Positions 19,401 to 27,253 of a stretch of 64,000 bases of DNA are shown here, piece by piece. Where the stretch lies: assembly GCF_009600605.1 (NCBI RefSeq), contig NZ_VWNA01000003.1, positions 620,001-684,000 on the forward strand, read 5' to 3'. How positions within the stretch are numbered: position 1 is the first letter of the stretch; every line of letters begins with the position of its first letter. This DNA comes from Segnochrobactrum spirostomi. GTDB lineage: Bacteria > Pseudomonadota > Alphaproteobacteria > Rhizobiales > Segnochrobactraceae. The translations under genes were made by a program, and so were the position numbers. The notes beneath the pieces are model-generated. The model saw nothing but the letters and a program-made list of their open reading frames with translations. It searched no databases and was not told the origin of the DNA.

Positions 19401-21525
19401 CGCCTATCAATCCGGCGCCTTCGCCGTGACCCCGGCCACCCTCACCGTGGCGGTCACGGGCACCCAGACCTATGGCTCGACGAGCCCGACCTATGCCTTC
19501 ACGGCGACCGGCTGGCAGAACGGTCAGACCGACGGCTACCTCGTCGGTCTCGTCTATTCCTCGACGGCCGATGCCACGTCCAATGCCGGCGGGGCCTACA
19601 CCGCCAGCGCCACCGGAGGCCAACTGACCGGGCCTGCCGACGGCAACTACACCCTCGACTTCGTTTCGGGCGCCTTCACCGTGACGCCGGCGCAGCTCTA
19701 CGTCCGCTTCCGCGGATCCCAGACCTACGGCTCCACGACCCCGAGCTATATGTTCGACATATTCGGCTGGCAGAACGGCCAGACCGATGCGAACCTGACG
19801 GGCCTCGTCTTCTCCACGAACGCGACGGCGGCCTCCAATGTCGGCACCAACTACACCGCGAGCGCGAGCGGTGGCACGCTGACCGGTCCTGCGGCCGGAA
19901 ACTATTCCATCAGCTATACGAGCCGCGGATTCCGGGTCGACCCGGCGTCCCTCATTGTGACCGCGACCGGCACCCAGACCTACGGGTCCACGAGCCCGAC
20001 CTACGCCTTCACCGCAACCGGCTGGCAGAACGGACAGAGCGACGCCAATCTCACGGGGCTCACCTATTCCACGACCGCGAATGCAACCTCGAATGTCGGC
20101 GGCACCTATAGTGCGAGCGCCGCAGGTGGCACGCTCGAAGGTGCCGCGTCCGGCAACTATATGATCTCCTTCCAGTCGGGTGCTTTCACCGTGACCCCAG
20201 CGAGGTTGACGGTGGCGGCGAACGATGCGTCGAAGATCTATGACGGGCAGGCATTCTCAGGCGGCAACGGCGTCACCTATACCGGCTTCGTCAACAATGA
20301 GGATGCCTCCGCCCTGGGCGGGACGCTTGGTTACGGCGGGACGGCGCAAGGCGCGGTCAACGCCGGGACCTATGCCATCACCGCGTCCGGGCTGACCTCA
20401 GGCAACTACGCGATCACCTACGAAGCTGGCAGCCTGATCGTCGGCCAGCGGGCGATCACGGTCGCGGCGAATGCGAAGGCGATGACCTACGGCGACGGCG
20501 TGCCGGGGCTGACCTGGAGCGTCACGAGCGGCAACCTCGTCAACGGCGACACGCTCGCCGGCTCGTTGGCGACGACCGCCTCCTCGACCGCCAACGTCGG
20601 CACCTATGCGATCAGTCGGGGGACGCTCGACAACGCGAACTACGCGATCGCCTACCAGGCAGGCGCGGTCACCGTCGCCCAGCGGACGATCACCGTCGCA
20701 GCGGACGCGAAGGCGATGACCTACGGCGACGGCGTGCCGGGGCTGACGTGGAGCGTCACGAGTGGCAACCTCGTCAACGGCGACACGCTCTCCGGCGCGC
20801 TCGCGACCGCGGCCTCGCCGACCGCGAATGTCGGCACCTATGCCGTCACCCAGGGCACACTCGCGGCCTCCGCCAACTACGCGCTCACCTATGTCGACGG
20901 TGTGCTGAATGTGACGCCGCGAGCGATCACGGTGGCGGGGAACGATGCGGCGATGGTCGCGGGGACGGCGGTGCCGGCGCTCGGTTGGTCGGTGATCCAT
21001 GGTTCGCTCGTCGACGGCGACGCGCTCTCCGGCGCGCTCGCCACAGCGGCGACGGCCGGGTCGCCCGCCGGTGTCTACGCCATCCTCCAGGGTACGCTCG
21101 GCGCCTCGGCGAACTATGCGCTGACCTACGTTCCGGGCGCACTCACGGTGACGGCCGCGCCCGTGCCACCGAACACGGCGGGCGTTCCGCCGGTCGCGGT
21201 CGCGGCCGCGCTCGCGGCGACGCCGAACCGCTTCGTCGAGACCTCGGCCTCCAACGCCACCGTCGTGTTCACCACGAGCACGACGTCGCCCCTCACGGTG
21301 ACCGGCGGCGAGAGCGGCGGCACGGCGACCCAGGCGTCGGGTGGTTCAGCCAGCGGCGGCACGACGGAGGCGAGCGGCTCCGGCTGCACCGGCGGGGCGA
21401 CGTCGAGTGCCGCCTGCACGGCGACGCCGCATCCCGAGAACCGCCGCGTCGGCCGCTTCCTCACCTTCTCCGCCGCCACCCCGCGGCCGTCGCCGACTGG
21501 CAACGGTGCTGCGACGGTGCAATGA
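13447..21525 (+). CDS. TpsA-family filamentous haemagglutinin-like adhesin with GLUG and MBG/YDG repeats
   Basis: 2692 residues. Signal peptide at 1-29 (LFTSVALVVGFAGPGFAQ-S). Residues ~30-330 are the TPS/haemagglutination-activity domain recognised by a TpsB partner, with the NPAGI motif at 111-115 and a beta-helix pattern. Residues ~594-1340 hold GLUG-type repeats (AGGLVGY, SGAVSA, TAYATG). Residues 1487-2251 are nine exact 85-residue MBG/YDG-type repeats, followed by four shorter, more diverged repeats of the MTYGDGVPGLTW type. The C-terminus is Ser/Gly/Thr-rich with two cysteines (GSGCTGGATSSAACTA). It should be secreted to the surface by the TpsB encoded directly downstream and act in adhesion or biofilm formation. 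A stretch around 15420-16100 is much more AT-rich than the rest of the gene. Confidence 0.93.
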   Translation: MRSAFGRESKRLFTSVALVVGFAGPGFAQSLPTGGSVAAGAATIATPSGTSLVVTQTSRNAVINWRSFSVGQGNAVAFQNGSGATLNRVTGNVPSRLDGTITATGSLFLVNPAGITIGTTGRIATGGSFLASTFDVLDADFMKGGDLTFKGASTASVVNYGEIGSLGGDVALIARKVENAGTITAPNGTAALAAGYEVLVRDGDLDGGKFVVKVGGADTEAKTSGKIRAAAAELRANGGNVYALAGNTDGVIAATGTAKKGGRIFLTAGDSGTVEVSQKVVARAAASGGKAKGGAIRVSGKTVAVSGTLDAKGDGDSGGSIVVSGNAITLGSTSRLDASGTIGGTVLVGGDFQGGKNAATNYLTETVATAKTVDVASGATIAADGSVGAGGKVVVWSDEHTTFQGAISATGATVGGHAEVSGKAVLDYRGTADLRSATGRFGTLLLDPYNVTISTGADTGMTGFTASADDSVLNVNTLQSALAGANVTVTTGSGGTQAGNITVAAPITWSSGSTLTLSAYGSIFVNANVTGGSTSSLVLRADNAGTGTGTVTIGSGIKATASGGVSIFYNPSSYTAPTSYATNAGTSTTITAYMLVNNVNQLQAINTNLAGTYALGKDIDASATASWNSGAGFVPLGGVATSFTGTFDGLNKVITGLTINVASSSYIYVGLFGRIGSGATVRNVGLIGGTISATATGATTIIGALVGYNYLGKITGSYATSVVNGTSIRTSNPLDPIPYQGGEAYVGGLVGYNAGTLNTSYSNGNVSGTGYIVYAGGLVGTNSLGAIAQVYASGAVTATATGGGGSYAGGLVGNNGSGATISKAYALGGVSASGNIVVAGGLVGYNYNSISTTYATGRVSGSGSSVYLGGLVGYHYVGTITSAFWDKDTTGQANGLGSGSSSGVTGLSTSQARTQGAYTGWNFTTDWYQAGDMRPVGRWEAARADASGVVTITNIRQLALVGANLAGSYILGSDIDATETVGTDAAGIWGTAGFVPIGGSSGSTRFTGTFDGESHKIKGLTINVTNATPGYYGLFGYTDMGGTIKNLQLDGGSVTISGSNGSLYVGMLAGYTYGTVTGVSASGAVNVSNTDSNETFGGGLIGQSYGAVINSTATGNVTVSADSDAYGGGLVGSALGDLTGVHASGTISVSSGGQGFAGGLAGLTTGTVSTAYASGAVSAEGTTAAFAGGLIGYAAGGSVNTVYATGAIQANATYITKAGGLVGEADGANITTAYATGATSATSRSDNAFSGGLVGYQGNGSISTAYATGAATASGVNSYAGGLAGYSSGSVSETYATGAVTATATNQAKAGGLIGFMSGTLSGSFFDLDTTHQTNGVGTNPNATGVTGLTTSVFQNTNEFASLAFRNDWALGGKWAPSSAGYYPELFALTPVVWVNQVNSSSTYGSSSATITSSSGVGGTGTYAFGPTGDSLTLPGGTVAVDPTTSAGTHSSPIVAQNTTATSQDGVSYRLFYYSAYNGNTLIVAPATLTVTATGTQTYGSTTPTYGFTATGWQNGQTDSNLTGLAYSTSASAASNVGGTYTASATGGTLTGAASGNYTIVYQSGTFTITPASLTVTATGTQTYGSTSPTYGFTASGWLNGQSDANLTGLVYSTSASAASNVGGTYTASATGGLLTGLANGNYTLNFVSGAFTVTPATLEIGVRGGQTYGSTSPTFIISTTGWQNGQSDANLTGLVYSTNATATSNVGNGYTSTVSGGALTGAAAGNYVLSYLDGPFKVTPATLTVTATGTQTYGSTSPTYAFTASGWQNGQSDANLTNVAYMTTADAAANAGGSYTASATSGTLTGPAAGNYTLVFQSGAFNVTPATLTVTATGTQTYGSTSPTYGFTASGWQNGQSDANLTNLAFSTTASAVSNAGGTYNASASGGTLTGQAAGNYTIAYQSGAFSVTPATLTVTATGTQTYGSTSPTYAFTATGWKNGQTDANLTGLAYSTSATATSNAGGSYSAGATGGTLTGAAAGNYTIAYQSGAFAVTPATLTVAVTGTQTYGSTSPTYAFTATGWQNGQTDGYLVGLVYSSTADATSNAGGAYTASATGGQLTGPADGNYTLDFVSGAFTVTPAQLYVRFRGSQTYGSTTPSYMFDIFGWQNGQTDANLTGLVFSTNATAASNVGTNYTASASGGTLTGPAAGNYSISYTSRGFRVDPASLIVTATGTQTYGSTSPTYAFTATGWQNGQSDANLTGLTYSTTANATSNVGGTYSASAAGGTLEGAASGNYMISFQSGAFTVTPARLTVAANDASKIYDGQAFSGGNGVTYTGFVNNEDASALGGTLGYGGTAQGAVNAGTYAITASGLTSGNYAITYEAGSLIVGQRAITVAANAKAMTYGDGVPGLTWSVTSGNLVNGDTLAGSLATTASSTANVGTYAISRGTLDNANYAIAYQAGAVTVAQRTITVAADAKAMTYGDGVPGLTWSVTSGNLVNGDTLSGALATAASPTANVGTYAVTQGTLAASANYALTYVDGVLNVTPRAITVAGNDAAMVAGTAVPALGWSVIHGSLVDGDALSGALATAATAGSPAGVYAILQGTLGASANYALTYVPGALTVTAAPVPPNTAGVPPVAVAAALAATPNRFVETSASNATVVFTTSTTSPLTVTGGESGGTATQASGGSASGGTTEASGSGCTGGATSSAACTATPHPENRRVGRFLTFSAATPRPSPTGNGAATVQ
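15226..17460 (+). repeat. GLUG-motif repeat region of TpsA
   Basis: Imperfect repeats of about 40-50 residues with the core (A/G)GGL(V/I)GY...(S)TAYATGAV... across residues ~594-1340. GLUG motifs are found in bacterial surface proteins and extend the beta-helix. Two copies of a segment ending FWDKDTTGQ or FFDLDTTHQ close two sub-blocks (about 16095 and 17425), which suggests an internal duplication of the whole block. Boundaries are approximate. Confidence 0.7.
17905..20199 (+). repeat. Nine tandem 255-bp repeats in TpsA
   Basis: Repeats start at 17905, 18160, 18415, 18670, 18925, 19180, 19435, 19690 and 19945, each exactly 255 bp (85 residues), with no length variation. The repeat begins A(T/S)LTVTATGTQTYGSTSPTY and contains GWQNGQ(S/T)DANLTGL and GNYTI.YQSGAF.VTP. 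Units 3 and 8 are the most diverged, each at its first strand (LEIGVRGGQ, LYVRFRGSQ). They correspond to MBG/YDG-type immunoglobulin-like domains found in surface adhesins. Such repeats are prone to copy-number change by recombination. Confidence 0.92.
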
Positions 21526-21529
21526 TCCC

Positions 21530-21561
21530 GGCCGGCGGCGACCGAACGGACGCCGCCGGCC
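21530..21561 (+). terminator. 11-bp GC hairpin between tpsA and tpsB
   Basis: Perfect inverted repeat GGCCGGCGGCG (21530-21540) and CGCCGCCGGCC (21551-21561) with a 10-base loop, starting 4 bases after the tpsA stop codon. No T-tract follows, so full termination is unlikely; it may attenuate tpsB transcription or protect the 3' end of a tpsA transcript. Confidence 0.55.
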
Positions 21562-21651
21562 TCCACCTTGCGATAGGCGGCGCTCGTCGTCGCCGAGACG
21601 CCGCCGCGATCCGATCCCGTTTCGTCCCGTCCGACCGAGAGTTCCGCCCCG

Positions 21652-23534
21652 ATGCCCGCTCGCCGCTCCGTTCTCCCGGCCCGCCTCTCGCCTGCCCTGC
21701 TCGGCCTGACGCTCGCAGCCGCCCTCGCGGGGGTGCCGCAGGCCGCCTTCGCCCAGGCCCGCGGCGTCGTCGAGCGCAACCTGCCCCCATCGTCGGAACC
21801 ACCGGCGGCCTCGCGCAAGGCACCGCCCCCGCCACGCCGGCCGAGGACACCGCGCCCCTCGGCACCGACCTCATCGGCATCCGCCTCATCGGGCCCGACG
21901 TCGCCGTCACCGCCAAGCCTCGGTCGGGCCTATCCTTCACCGGCATCGAGGGCGTCCCCGCCGCCCGCCTCGACGCCGCCCTGAAGCCCTTCCTCGGCAA
22001 GCCGCTCTCCCGCAAGCTCGTCGCCGATATCCAGGCCGCCATCGCCAAGACCTATCGCGGCGCCGGACGCCCCTTCGTCTCCGTCACCGCCCCGCCCCAG
22101 GAGGTCACCTCCGGCGTCCTCCAACTGCGCGTCGTCCCCTTCAAGGCCGGCTCCGTCAAAGTCGACGATCCGGCCAACGCCGCCGCAACCGATGCCGCCC
22201 TCGCCGCCTCCGTCCGCGCCCCGCAAGGCCAGATCATCGAGGGAACCCAAGTCTCCGAGGACCTCGACTGGATCAACCGCTATCCCTACCGCCAGCTCAA
22301 CGGCGTCTTCGAACCCGGCTCGACCCCCGGCTCCAGCGACCTCACCCTCGAGGTCTCCCGCGCCAAGCCCTGGCAGGCCTATGCCGGATGGGCCAACACC
22401 GGCACCAAGGAGACCGACCTCAACCGCTACTTCGTCGGCTTCGGCGCCGGCATCGAGGCCCTCCACGACCTCACCCTCTCCTACCAGCTCACCGGCAGCG
22501 GCAACCTTCTCTCCAACCCCGCCTCCATCAACCTCTCCGGCACCGACTGGCCCTCCTATGTCAGCCAGGCCGGGCGCATCGCGCTGCCCACCTTCGCCCG
22601 CCAGTCGATCGAGGTCGCCCCGAGCTTCGTCGCCACCAGCCAGGACGCCGCCGGCGACCTCCTCACCTTCCAGAACACCACCTTCGAACTGCCGATCCTC
22701 TACCGCTCCGCCCTCTCCAACCTCTCCTCCTCCCTCGCCGGCTGGGGCGAGATCTATGGCGGGGTGACGCCGCGCTGGCTGTCGCGCAAGACCTGGTATC
22801 AGGGCACCGACATCGCCGAGGGATCGGCCGGCGTGTTCGACCTCGTCGCCGGCTGGGCCGGATCGTGGGATCATGCCGAGGGCGGCTCCACCGCCCTCGA
22901 CGTCCGCCTCCTCGTCAATCCCGGCGGCCTCGTCCCCGGCAACAATGACGCCACCTGGGAGACCTTCTCGAACGGCCGGGTGACGAGCGCGGAATATGCC
23001 TATCTCTATGCGACGCTGACCCAGGTCACCCCGCTCGTCACCCTGCCCGGCCTGTCGGGGGCGACGTTCCTCAAGGGCTTCTCCTGGAACACGAGCCTCA
23101 CCGGCCAGATCGCCGGCCAGGCGCTGCCGGACACCGAGCAGCTCGCCATCGGCGGCTATTACGGCACCCGCGGCTACACGCTCGACGACGGCAGCGTCGA
23201 CGCCGGCTTGGTGCTGCGCGACGAACTGCGGCTGCCGACCTTCCCGCTCCTCGGCGCCCTCGGGCTCAAGGCGCCCGGCATCGGCGCCCTCGACGATGTC
23301 GTCTCGCCCTACGCCTTCCTCGATGTCGGCTACGGCTACAACTACAACCTCAACGCCCTGCAGAGCCTCGAGCAGAACGCCAACACCACCTTGGTCGGCC
23401 TCGGCGCCGGCATCGACTACACCCTCGCCCACAACGTCCAAGCCGGGGCGCTGGCCGGCGTCGCCCTCACCAACGGACCCGAAACAGACCGCGGGACGGT
23501 TACGGTCCAGGGGCGCTTCAGCATCGCGTTCTGA
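21652..23534 (+). pseudogene. TpsB-family outer-membrane transporter (ShlB/FhaC type), frameshifted
   Basis: About 627 residues once one base is restored. The ATG at 21652 opens a clear signal peptide (LLGLTLAAALAGVPQAAFAQA) in one frame; from about 21789 the protein continues in another frame (IVGTTGGLAQGTAP...). Adding one C to the run at 21784-21788 joins them as ...VVERNLPPIVGTTGG. The body has a POTRA-like part (residues ~75-240, with FTGIEGVPAARLDAALKPFLGKPLS and GAGRPFVSVTAPPQEVTSGVLQLRVV), then the ShlB barrel with LAIGGYYGTRGY, which corresponds to the family's conserved motif near the channel, and a C-terminal Phe (GRFSIAF). It should secrete the TpsA encoded just upstream. Everything but the one base looks functional. 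Confidence 0.88.
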
Positions 23535-23620
23535 ACGGTTGAGCATCATCGCCAAGGACGGGGTATGCTCGGCGTCGGCGCCGATGTCCGACGCGCGAGT
23601 GACCTGCGGCGAGGAAAGCA

Positions 23621-24619
23621 ATGTTCAATCGTAGGAGCTTTCTGACAGGCGCCGGCGCAGCTCTGATCAGTGCTCCGAATGTCCTGCGCGCCCAAACGAT
23701 CCCGAAGCAGAAGCTTCGCATCGTTGTCGTGGCCAATCGGGATCACGAGGCCGACGGCCTTATGGCCGCCCTATGTAATCAAATGGCACACAGCCCAAAC
23801 CTCAGTGCGCCTTATCAAGTTAAATGGCCGCGTTGGTCACGAGTTCGAACCGATCTCACAATGCCGATGCACGAGCGAGCGATGCCGCGGTGCCTCGTTG
23901 ACGTCTTCAAGACGCCATCGGATATGGACCCCGCGGCGACAATGGAGATTTGGTGCATCGACGACCTCGCATTTACGGACGGAAACAGCGCTAAGAAATT
24001 GATCGCGATGGGCCAGATCACGGAATATGCGGCGGGCGCACCGGATGGGGTCATCGCATTCGGCACGGCGGCCTATCCCGGCCTGCCCTCCAACAATGGC
24101 TGCGCTGCGATCGGTGGCACGATCTTCATCCATGATGCTTCACGTGGCGCGCACGAAGGCTGGTCGTGGCCGGGCCATATGGGAATGCTCGTTCCGAGCC
24201 GTGTCCCAGCAACGTTCTTTTCGAATGTTTCCGCGGATCAAATACTATTGGTCGAGATCAACTCGCAAATGATCGCGCCCCAAAACCGTCCGGCGAGCGT
24301 CCTGCAGCTCGTGATATCAGCGGACGCGGTGGGAATCAGCTCTGTCAATGAGACGCCGCCCTATTGCGAGGCGGATACGAATGCCATCGTGGCGGCGCGG
24401 CAGGCCGGAGCAGCGAATATAACGTCCGTTGAGACGACACACGGGGTTATCCGCTCCATGTGGGACAAGCCGTTCATCTATGTGTCGGCGATTTCGAACC
24501 GGATTTGCCACTTCCCCGACGAGGCCGCTGGCCTATACGGACAGGAGTTCCCCGCCTCGCACAACGCCGGGATCGCGTTGAAATATGTCGTCCCCCATTT
24601 CGTCGCTGCGATCGCGTAG
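23621..24619 (+). CDS. Tat-signal exported protein of unknown function
   Basis: 332 residues. The N-terminus MFNRRSFLTGAGAALISAPNVLRAQ is a clear Tat signal. I do not recognise the mature domain with confidence. The segment near residues 265-290 (SVETTHGVIRSMWDKPFIYVSAISN) resembles the ligand-binding end of nucleoside phosphorylase/nucleosidase proteins, in which an acidic residue is followed by a PF-hydrophobic-R/S-x-I-S-(D/N) strand, but this is a weak match. Codon use is visibly less GC-rich than that of the flanking genes, which suggests acquisition from elsewhere. It is on the same strand as tpsB, 86 bases downstream, and is followed by a hairpin. Confidence 0.7.
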   Translation: MFNRRSFLTGAGAALISAPNVLRAQTIPKQKLRIVVVANRDHEADGLMAALCNQMAHSPNLSAPYQVKWPRWSRVRTDLTMPMHERAMPRCLVDVFKTPSDMDPAATMEIWCIDDLAFTDGNSAKKLIAMGQITEYAAGAPDGVIAFGTAAYPGLPSNNGCAAIGGTIFIHDASRGAHEGWSWPGHMGMLVPSRVPATFFSNVSADQILLVEINSQMIAPQNRPASVLQLVISADAVGISSVNETPPYCEADTNAIVAARQAGAANITSVETTHGVIRSMWDKPFIYVSAISNRICHFPDEAAGLYGQEFPASHNAGIALKYVVPHFVAAIA

Positions 24620-24663
24620 CACGAATCGCCTGGTTTCGTCGGAGGCTCAGCGCCCTTGAGTCA

Positions 24664-24679
24664 GGCGGCGATGGCCGCC
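24664..24679. terminator. Short hairpin between convergent genes
   Basis: GGCGGC (24664-24669), 4-base loop, GCCGCC (24674-24679), followed on the plus strand by GCTTGTGTT. It lies between the convergent Tat-signal protein gene and the MarR gene. A weak terminator candidate. Confidence 0.35.
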
Positions 24680-24712
24680 GCTTGTGTTCGTTCCACCATC
24701 GTTGTGATTCCG

Positions 24713-25246
24713 CTATAGGTTGCGCAGGTTCTTCAGCATCAGCCGCATCACGCGGATGGTCGCCTCGAGGTCCTGCGGATCGGCCCCGTCGATCAAGGTC
24801 TCCTCACGGGCGAGCGCGATCCGCATGATCGCTTCGTGCAGTTCGTAGCCCTTACGGTTGAGGCGCCAGCGCTTCTTGCGAGGATCCGTCTCCGACACTT
24901 CGGATTGAAGAAAGCCGAACTCGTCGAGCGTCGCCAATGCCCGGCTGGCGGCTGCCTTGTCGAGATTGATGACCTCGCAGATCCGCGCCGCCGTGATGTC
25001 GGGCTCGATCGCCAGCATCGAGACGGCCCGCCACTCGCTGATGCCGATCCCGAAGCGCTCGCGGTAGAGGCTTGAGGCACCGCGCGACAGCGCGTTGTTG
25101 ATGCTGGACAGGAAAAACGGCGTGTAGTTCGTGATGTCGAGGATCTCGACGCCGTCGCGTGTCGTGGTCGGGCGCGACAGGCGGCCTTCCGGGCAGGCTG
25201 TACCGGCTGGCGGCGGCACGGTCTTCGGCGTCTCGGCGGATGTCAT
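24713..25246 (-). CDS. MarR-family transcriptional regulator
   Basis: 177 residues from the ATG at 25246. Winged helix-turn-helix: GIGISEWRAVSMLAIEPDITAARICEVINLDKAAASRALATLDEFGFL, with the wing at SEVSETDPRKKRWRLNRKGYEL. Dimerisation helices flank it. MarR proteins usually repress neighbouring genes and are released by aromatic ligands. The P450-ferredoxin pair lies just upstream on the same strand, and two GAGTTG-N6-CAACTC inverted repeats in the P450 promoter region are good candidates for its operators. Confidence 0.87.
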   Translation of the reverse strand: MTSAETPKTVPPPAGTACPEGRLSRPTTTRDGVEILDITNYTPFFLSSINNALSRGASSLYRERFGIGISEWRAVSMLAIEPDITAARICEVINLDKAAASRALATLDEFGFLQSEVSETDPRKKRWRLNRKGYELHEAIMRIALAREETLIDGADPQDLEATIRVMRLMLKNLRNL

Positions 25247-25295
25247 GCTGGGCGTGCTTTCCTCGATTTCGCCAGGGCCGCGAACTGGCGCGCGG

Positions 25296-25430
25296 CTATT
25301 GTTCGGTGGCGGCCTTGACCGTCTCCGACGCCCGCAATTTTCCAGATTTGAAGCGGAATACAAGGCTCGGCACGCTCTCACCTTCGACGGCGAGGACGGC
25401 GTCTACCCCGGCGACGGTAAAGGAGAGCAT
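25296..25430 (-). pseudogene. Short coding-like remnant between MarR and ferredoxin genes
   Basis: A 44-residue minus-strand frame (MLSFTVAGVDAVLAVEG... ending KSGKLRASETVKAATEQ) with no good ribosome-binding site. Immediately upstream another frame reads GFSDGVALTGEE, so a longer gene may have decayed here by frameshift. The SLVFRFKSGKL segment is vaguely like the C-terminal strand of ferredoxin reductases, which would fit next to a P450 and ferredoxin, but this is speculative. Apart from this I see nothing in the 287 bases between the MarR and ferredoxin genes. Confidence 0.2.
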
Positions 25431-25533
25431 GCTCCTCGCCGGTCAACGCGACGCCGTCGGAGAAGCCTTTACGCCGGAGGCTCGCCGCAAGCCGAAACCC
25501 CGGCGGGCCTGACGCCGATGGCGACCCCATGGG

Positions 25534-25857
25534 TCACGTCTGACGCTGCGGAAGGTGCACGACGAGCCCGTCGAGATCGGCACGAACGCGGATCTGGCAC
25601 GAGAGCCGGCTCGACGGTTTCACCACGCCGACGGCGCTTTCGAGCATGTCCTCCTCGCCGTCGGCCCGCGCGCCGACCGCTTCGATCCAAGCGTCGTCGA
25701 CATAGCAATGACAGGTGGCGCACATCATGGCGCCGCCGCATTCGCCGACGATCCCGTCGACGCCGTTCGAGATGGCGGCGCGCATCACGCTGTCGCCGGC
25801 GCGGGCGTCGACGACGGATCGGGCGCCGTCGAAAGACATGAAAACGATCTTTGGCAT
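25534..25857 (-). CDS. [2Fe-2S] ferredoxin, putidaredoxin/palustrisredoxin type
   Basis: 107 residues. Cluster ligands Cys40, Cys46, Cys49 and Cys87 (C-X5-C-X2-C-X37-C), the same spacing as in putidaredoxin and adrenodoxin; the motif is GECGGAMMCATCHCYV. It carries electrons from a ferredoxin reductase to the P450 encoded 3 bases upstream. No intact reductase gene is visible in this window, so the reductase must come from elsewhere. Confidence 0.93.
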   Translation of the reverse strand: MPKIVFMSFDGARSVVDARAGDSVMRAAISNGVDGIVGECGGAMMCATCHCYVDDAWIEAVGARADGEEDMLESAVGVVKPSSRLSCQIRVRADLDGLVVHLPQRQT

Positions 25858-25860
25858 GGA

Positions 25861-27084
25861 TTATTTCCCGATGAACTCGAGGGGCATGCGGTCGAGGGCA
25901 TGGATGGCGTTGTTCGGCCGCCACACCGCCGCACCGGCGAACTCGATCCGGTCGACCTTCGCCGCCAGCACGGTGAGAAGCGTTTCGAGCTCGAGCCGCG
26001 CGATGTTCTGGCCGACGCAGCCGTGGATGCCCGCACCGAACGCCAGATGACCCACCGGCCTGCGCTCTATGCGGAAACGGTCCGGATCGCCCCATTTCTC
26101 CGGGTCGAGATTGGCCGCACCGAGCACGCAGAGGATCTTGCTCGATTCCGCGATCGTCACGCCGGACACTTCCGTCGCCACCGCCGCGGTGCGCCCGAAG
26201 GTGTGCACCGGCGAGGTATAGCGCAGCACCTCCTCGAAACACGGCCGCGCGAGCGACGGATCCGCTTTGAGCCGTTCATATTCCGCCGGATTGGCGGCGA
26301 GGCACCACAAGGCGTTGCCGATCCCGGTAACGGTCGTGTCGACCCCCGCAGACAGGAACGAGCGGATCAGCAGACCTGCCTCTTCCTGCGTGATCTCGCC
26401 CGCGTCCGCGGCCTCGTAGATGACCGATCCCATGCCCCCGGGGCGCAAGCGCGAGCGGGCGCACGCAGCCATGATCCAGGGCACGATCTCGGGGATCATC
26501 GCCGTCGCCTTGCGGCGCAGCGCGTTGTCCGGTCCCATCGAATTGAAGACCATGGCCCCGTAGTCGACCAACGGGCGCGGGTCGTGATCGACCATTCCCA
26601 GCGCATCGGGAAAGACGGCGGTCGGAAAGGCCTCCGCGAGGTCCGACACCGCTTCGAAACGACGCTTCTCGAGCAGCGCGTCCACCAGCTCGACGGCCTT
26701 CGCGTGGAAGGCGTCCTTGAACTTCGCGATGGCCTTGGGTGACAGCGCCTTCGCCATGACTTTGCGCGTGCGGGTGTGCTCCGGCGGATCCACTTCCAGG
26801 ATGATCGACGGAGGACGCCAAGGCGTTCCATAGCGGAAATCGTTCAGGCCGACACCCCGCGACGACACGAAACGGGTGTGATCGGAAAAGATCTCCTTCG
26901 TTTCGTCATACCGTCCCGATGCGAGAACGGAATATTTTGGAATATAGACGAGCGACCCCTTGGCGCGCAGCTCGGCATAATATTCGTTGGGATCGGCGAG
27001 GATTTCCTCGTCGAACGGGTCGATGTCCCAGATCGGAACACCTTCTGTGGGCCTGAAGGCGAGATGCCCTTCGATCATCTCCAT
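25861..27084 (-). CDS. Cytochrome P450, CYP199A-like
   Basis: 407 residues. Haem ligand Cys356 in FGAGIHGCVGQNIARLE, I-helix FLSAGVDTTVTGIGN with the acid-alcohol pair, ExxR as EEVLR. The overall pattern, including SPVHTFGRTAAV and the (A/S)GxDTTVxGI helix, resembles CYP199A enzymes of Rhodopseudomonas, which oxidise para-substituted benzoates such as 4-methoxybenzoate with a [2Fe-2S] ferredoxin; I compared this from memory, so the subfamily is provisional. A strong ribosome-binding site (GGGAGGAGAG) precedes the ATG. It forms an operon with the ferredoxin. Confidence 0.9.
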   Translation of the reverse strand: MEMIEGHLAFRPTEGVPIWDIDPFDEEILADPNEYYAELRAKGSLVYIPKYSVLASGRYDETKEIFSDHTRFVSSRGVGLNDFRYGTPWRPPSIILEVDPPEHTRTRKVMAKALSPKAIAKFKDAFHAKAVELVDALLEKRRFEAVSDLAEAFPTAVFPDALGMVDHDPRPLVDYGAMVFNSMGPDNALRRKATAMIPEIVPWIMAACARSRLRPGGMGSVIYEAADAGEITQEEAGLLIRSFLSAGVDTTVTGIGNALWCLAANPAEYERLKADPSLARPCFEEVLRYTSPVHTFGRTAAVATEVSGVTIAESSKILCVLGAANLDPEKWGDPDRFRIERRPVGHLAFGAGIHGCVGQNIARLELETLLTVLAAKVDRIEFAGAAVWRPNNAIHALDRMPLEFIGK

Positions 27085-27253
27085 TGCGGTCTCTCCTCCC
27101 TTTTCAGCACATCTGACGATCTTGTCGCGTCAGTTCAGCCGACTTCCGCCCGGGGCAGAGCCTCCGGGCGGTCCGCGCGGCGTGATTTCCCGTGTTTTGA
27201 TGTGGCTCGAACGTCCGCCGGCGTCCCCGCTCGTCGGGCGGCGGGTTATTCTT

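Noticed and set aside
18136-19623. A 495-residue minus-strand open frame with internal repeats.
   Set aside because: It is the antisense of the TpsA 255-bp repeats; its repetitiveness comes from them and it has no start signal or domain.
17905-20199. Direct repeats considered as a CRISPR array.
   Set aside because: Unit length is 255 bp without unique spacers, and the repeats are in-frame coding sequence.
20748-21651. Extending the TpsB frame upstream to 20748.
   Set aside because: That part overlaps the tpsA end in another frame and is Arg-rich noise; the real N-terminus with signal peptide starts at 21652 in the shifted frame.
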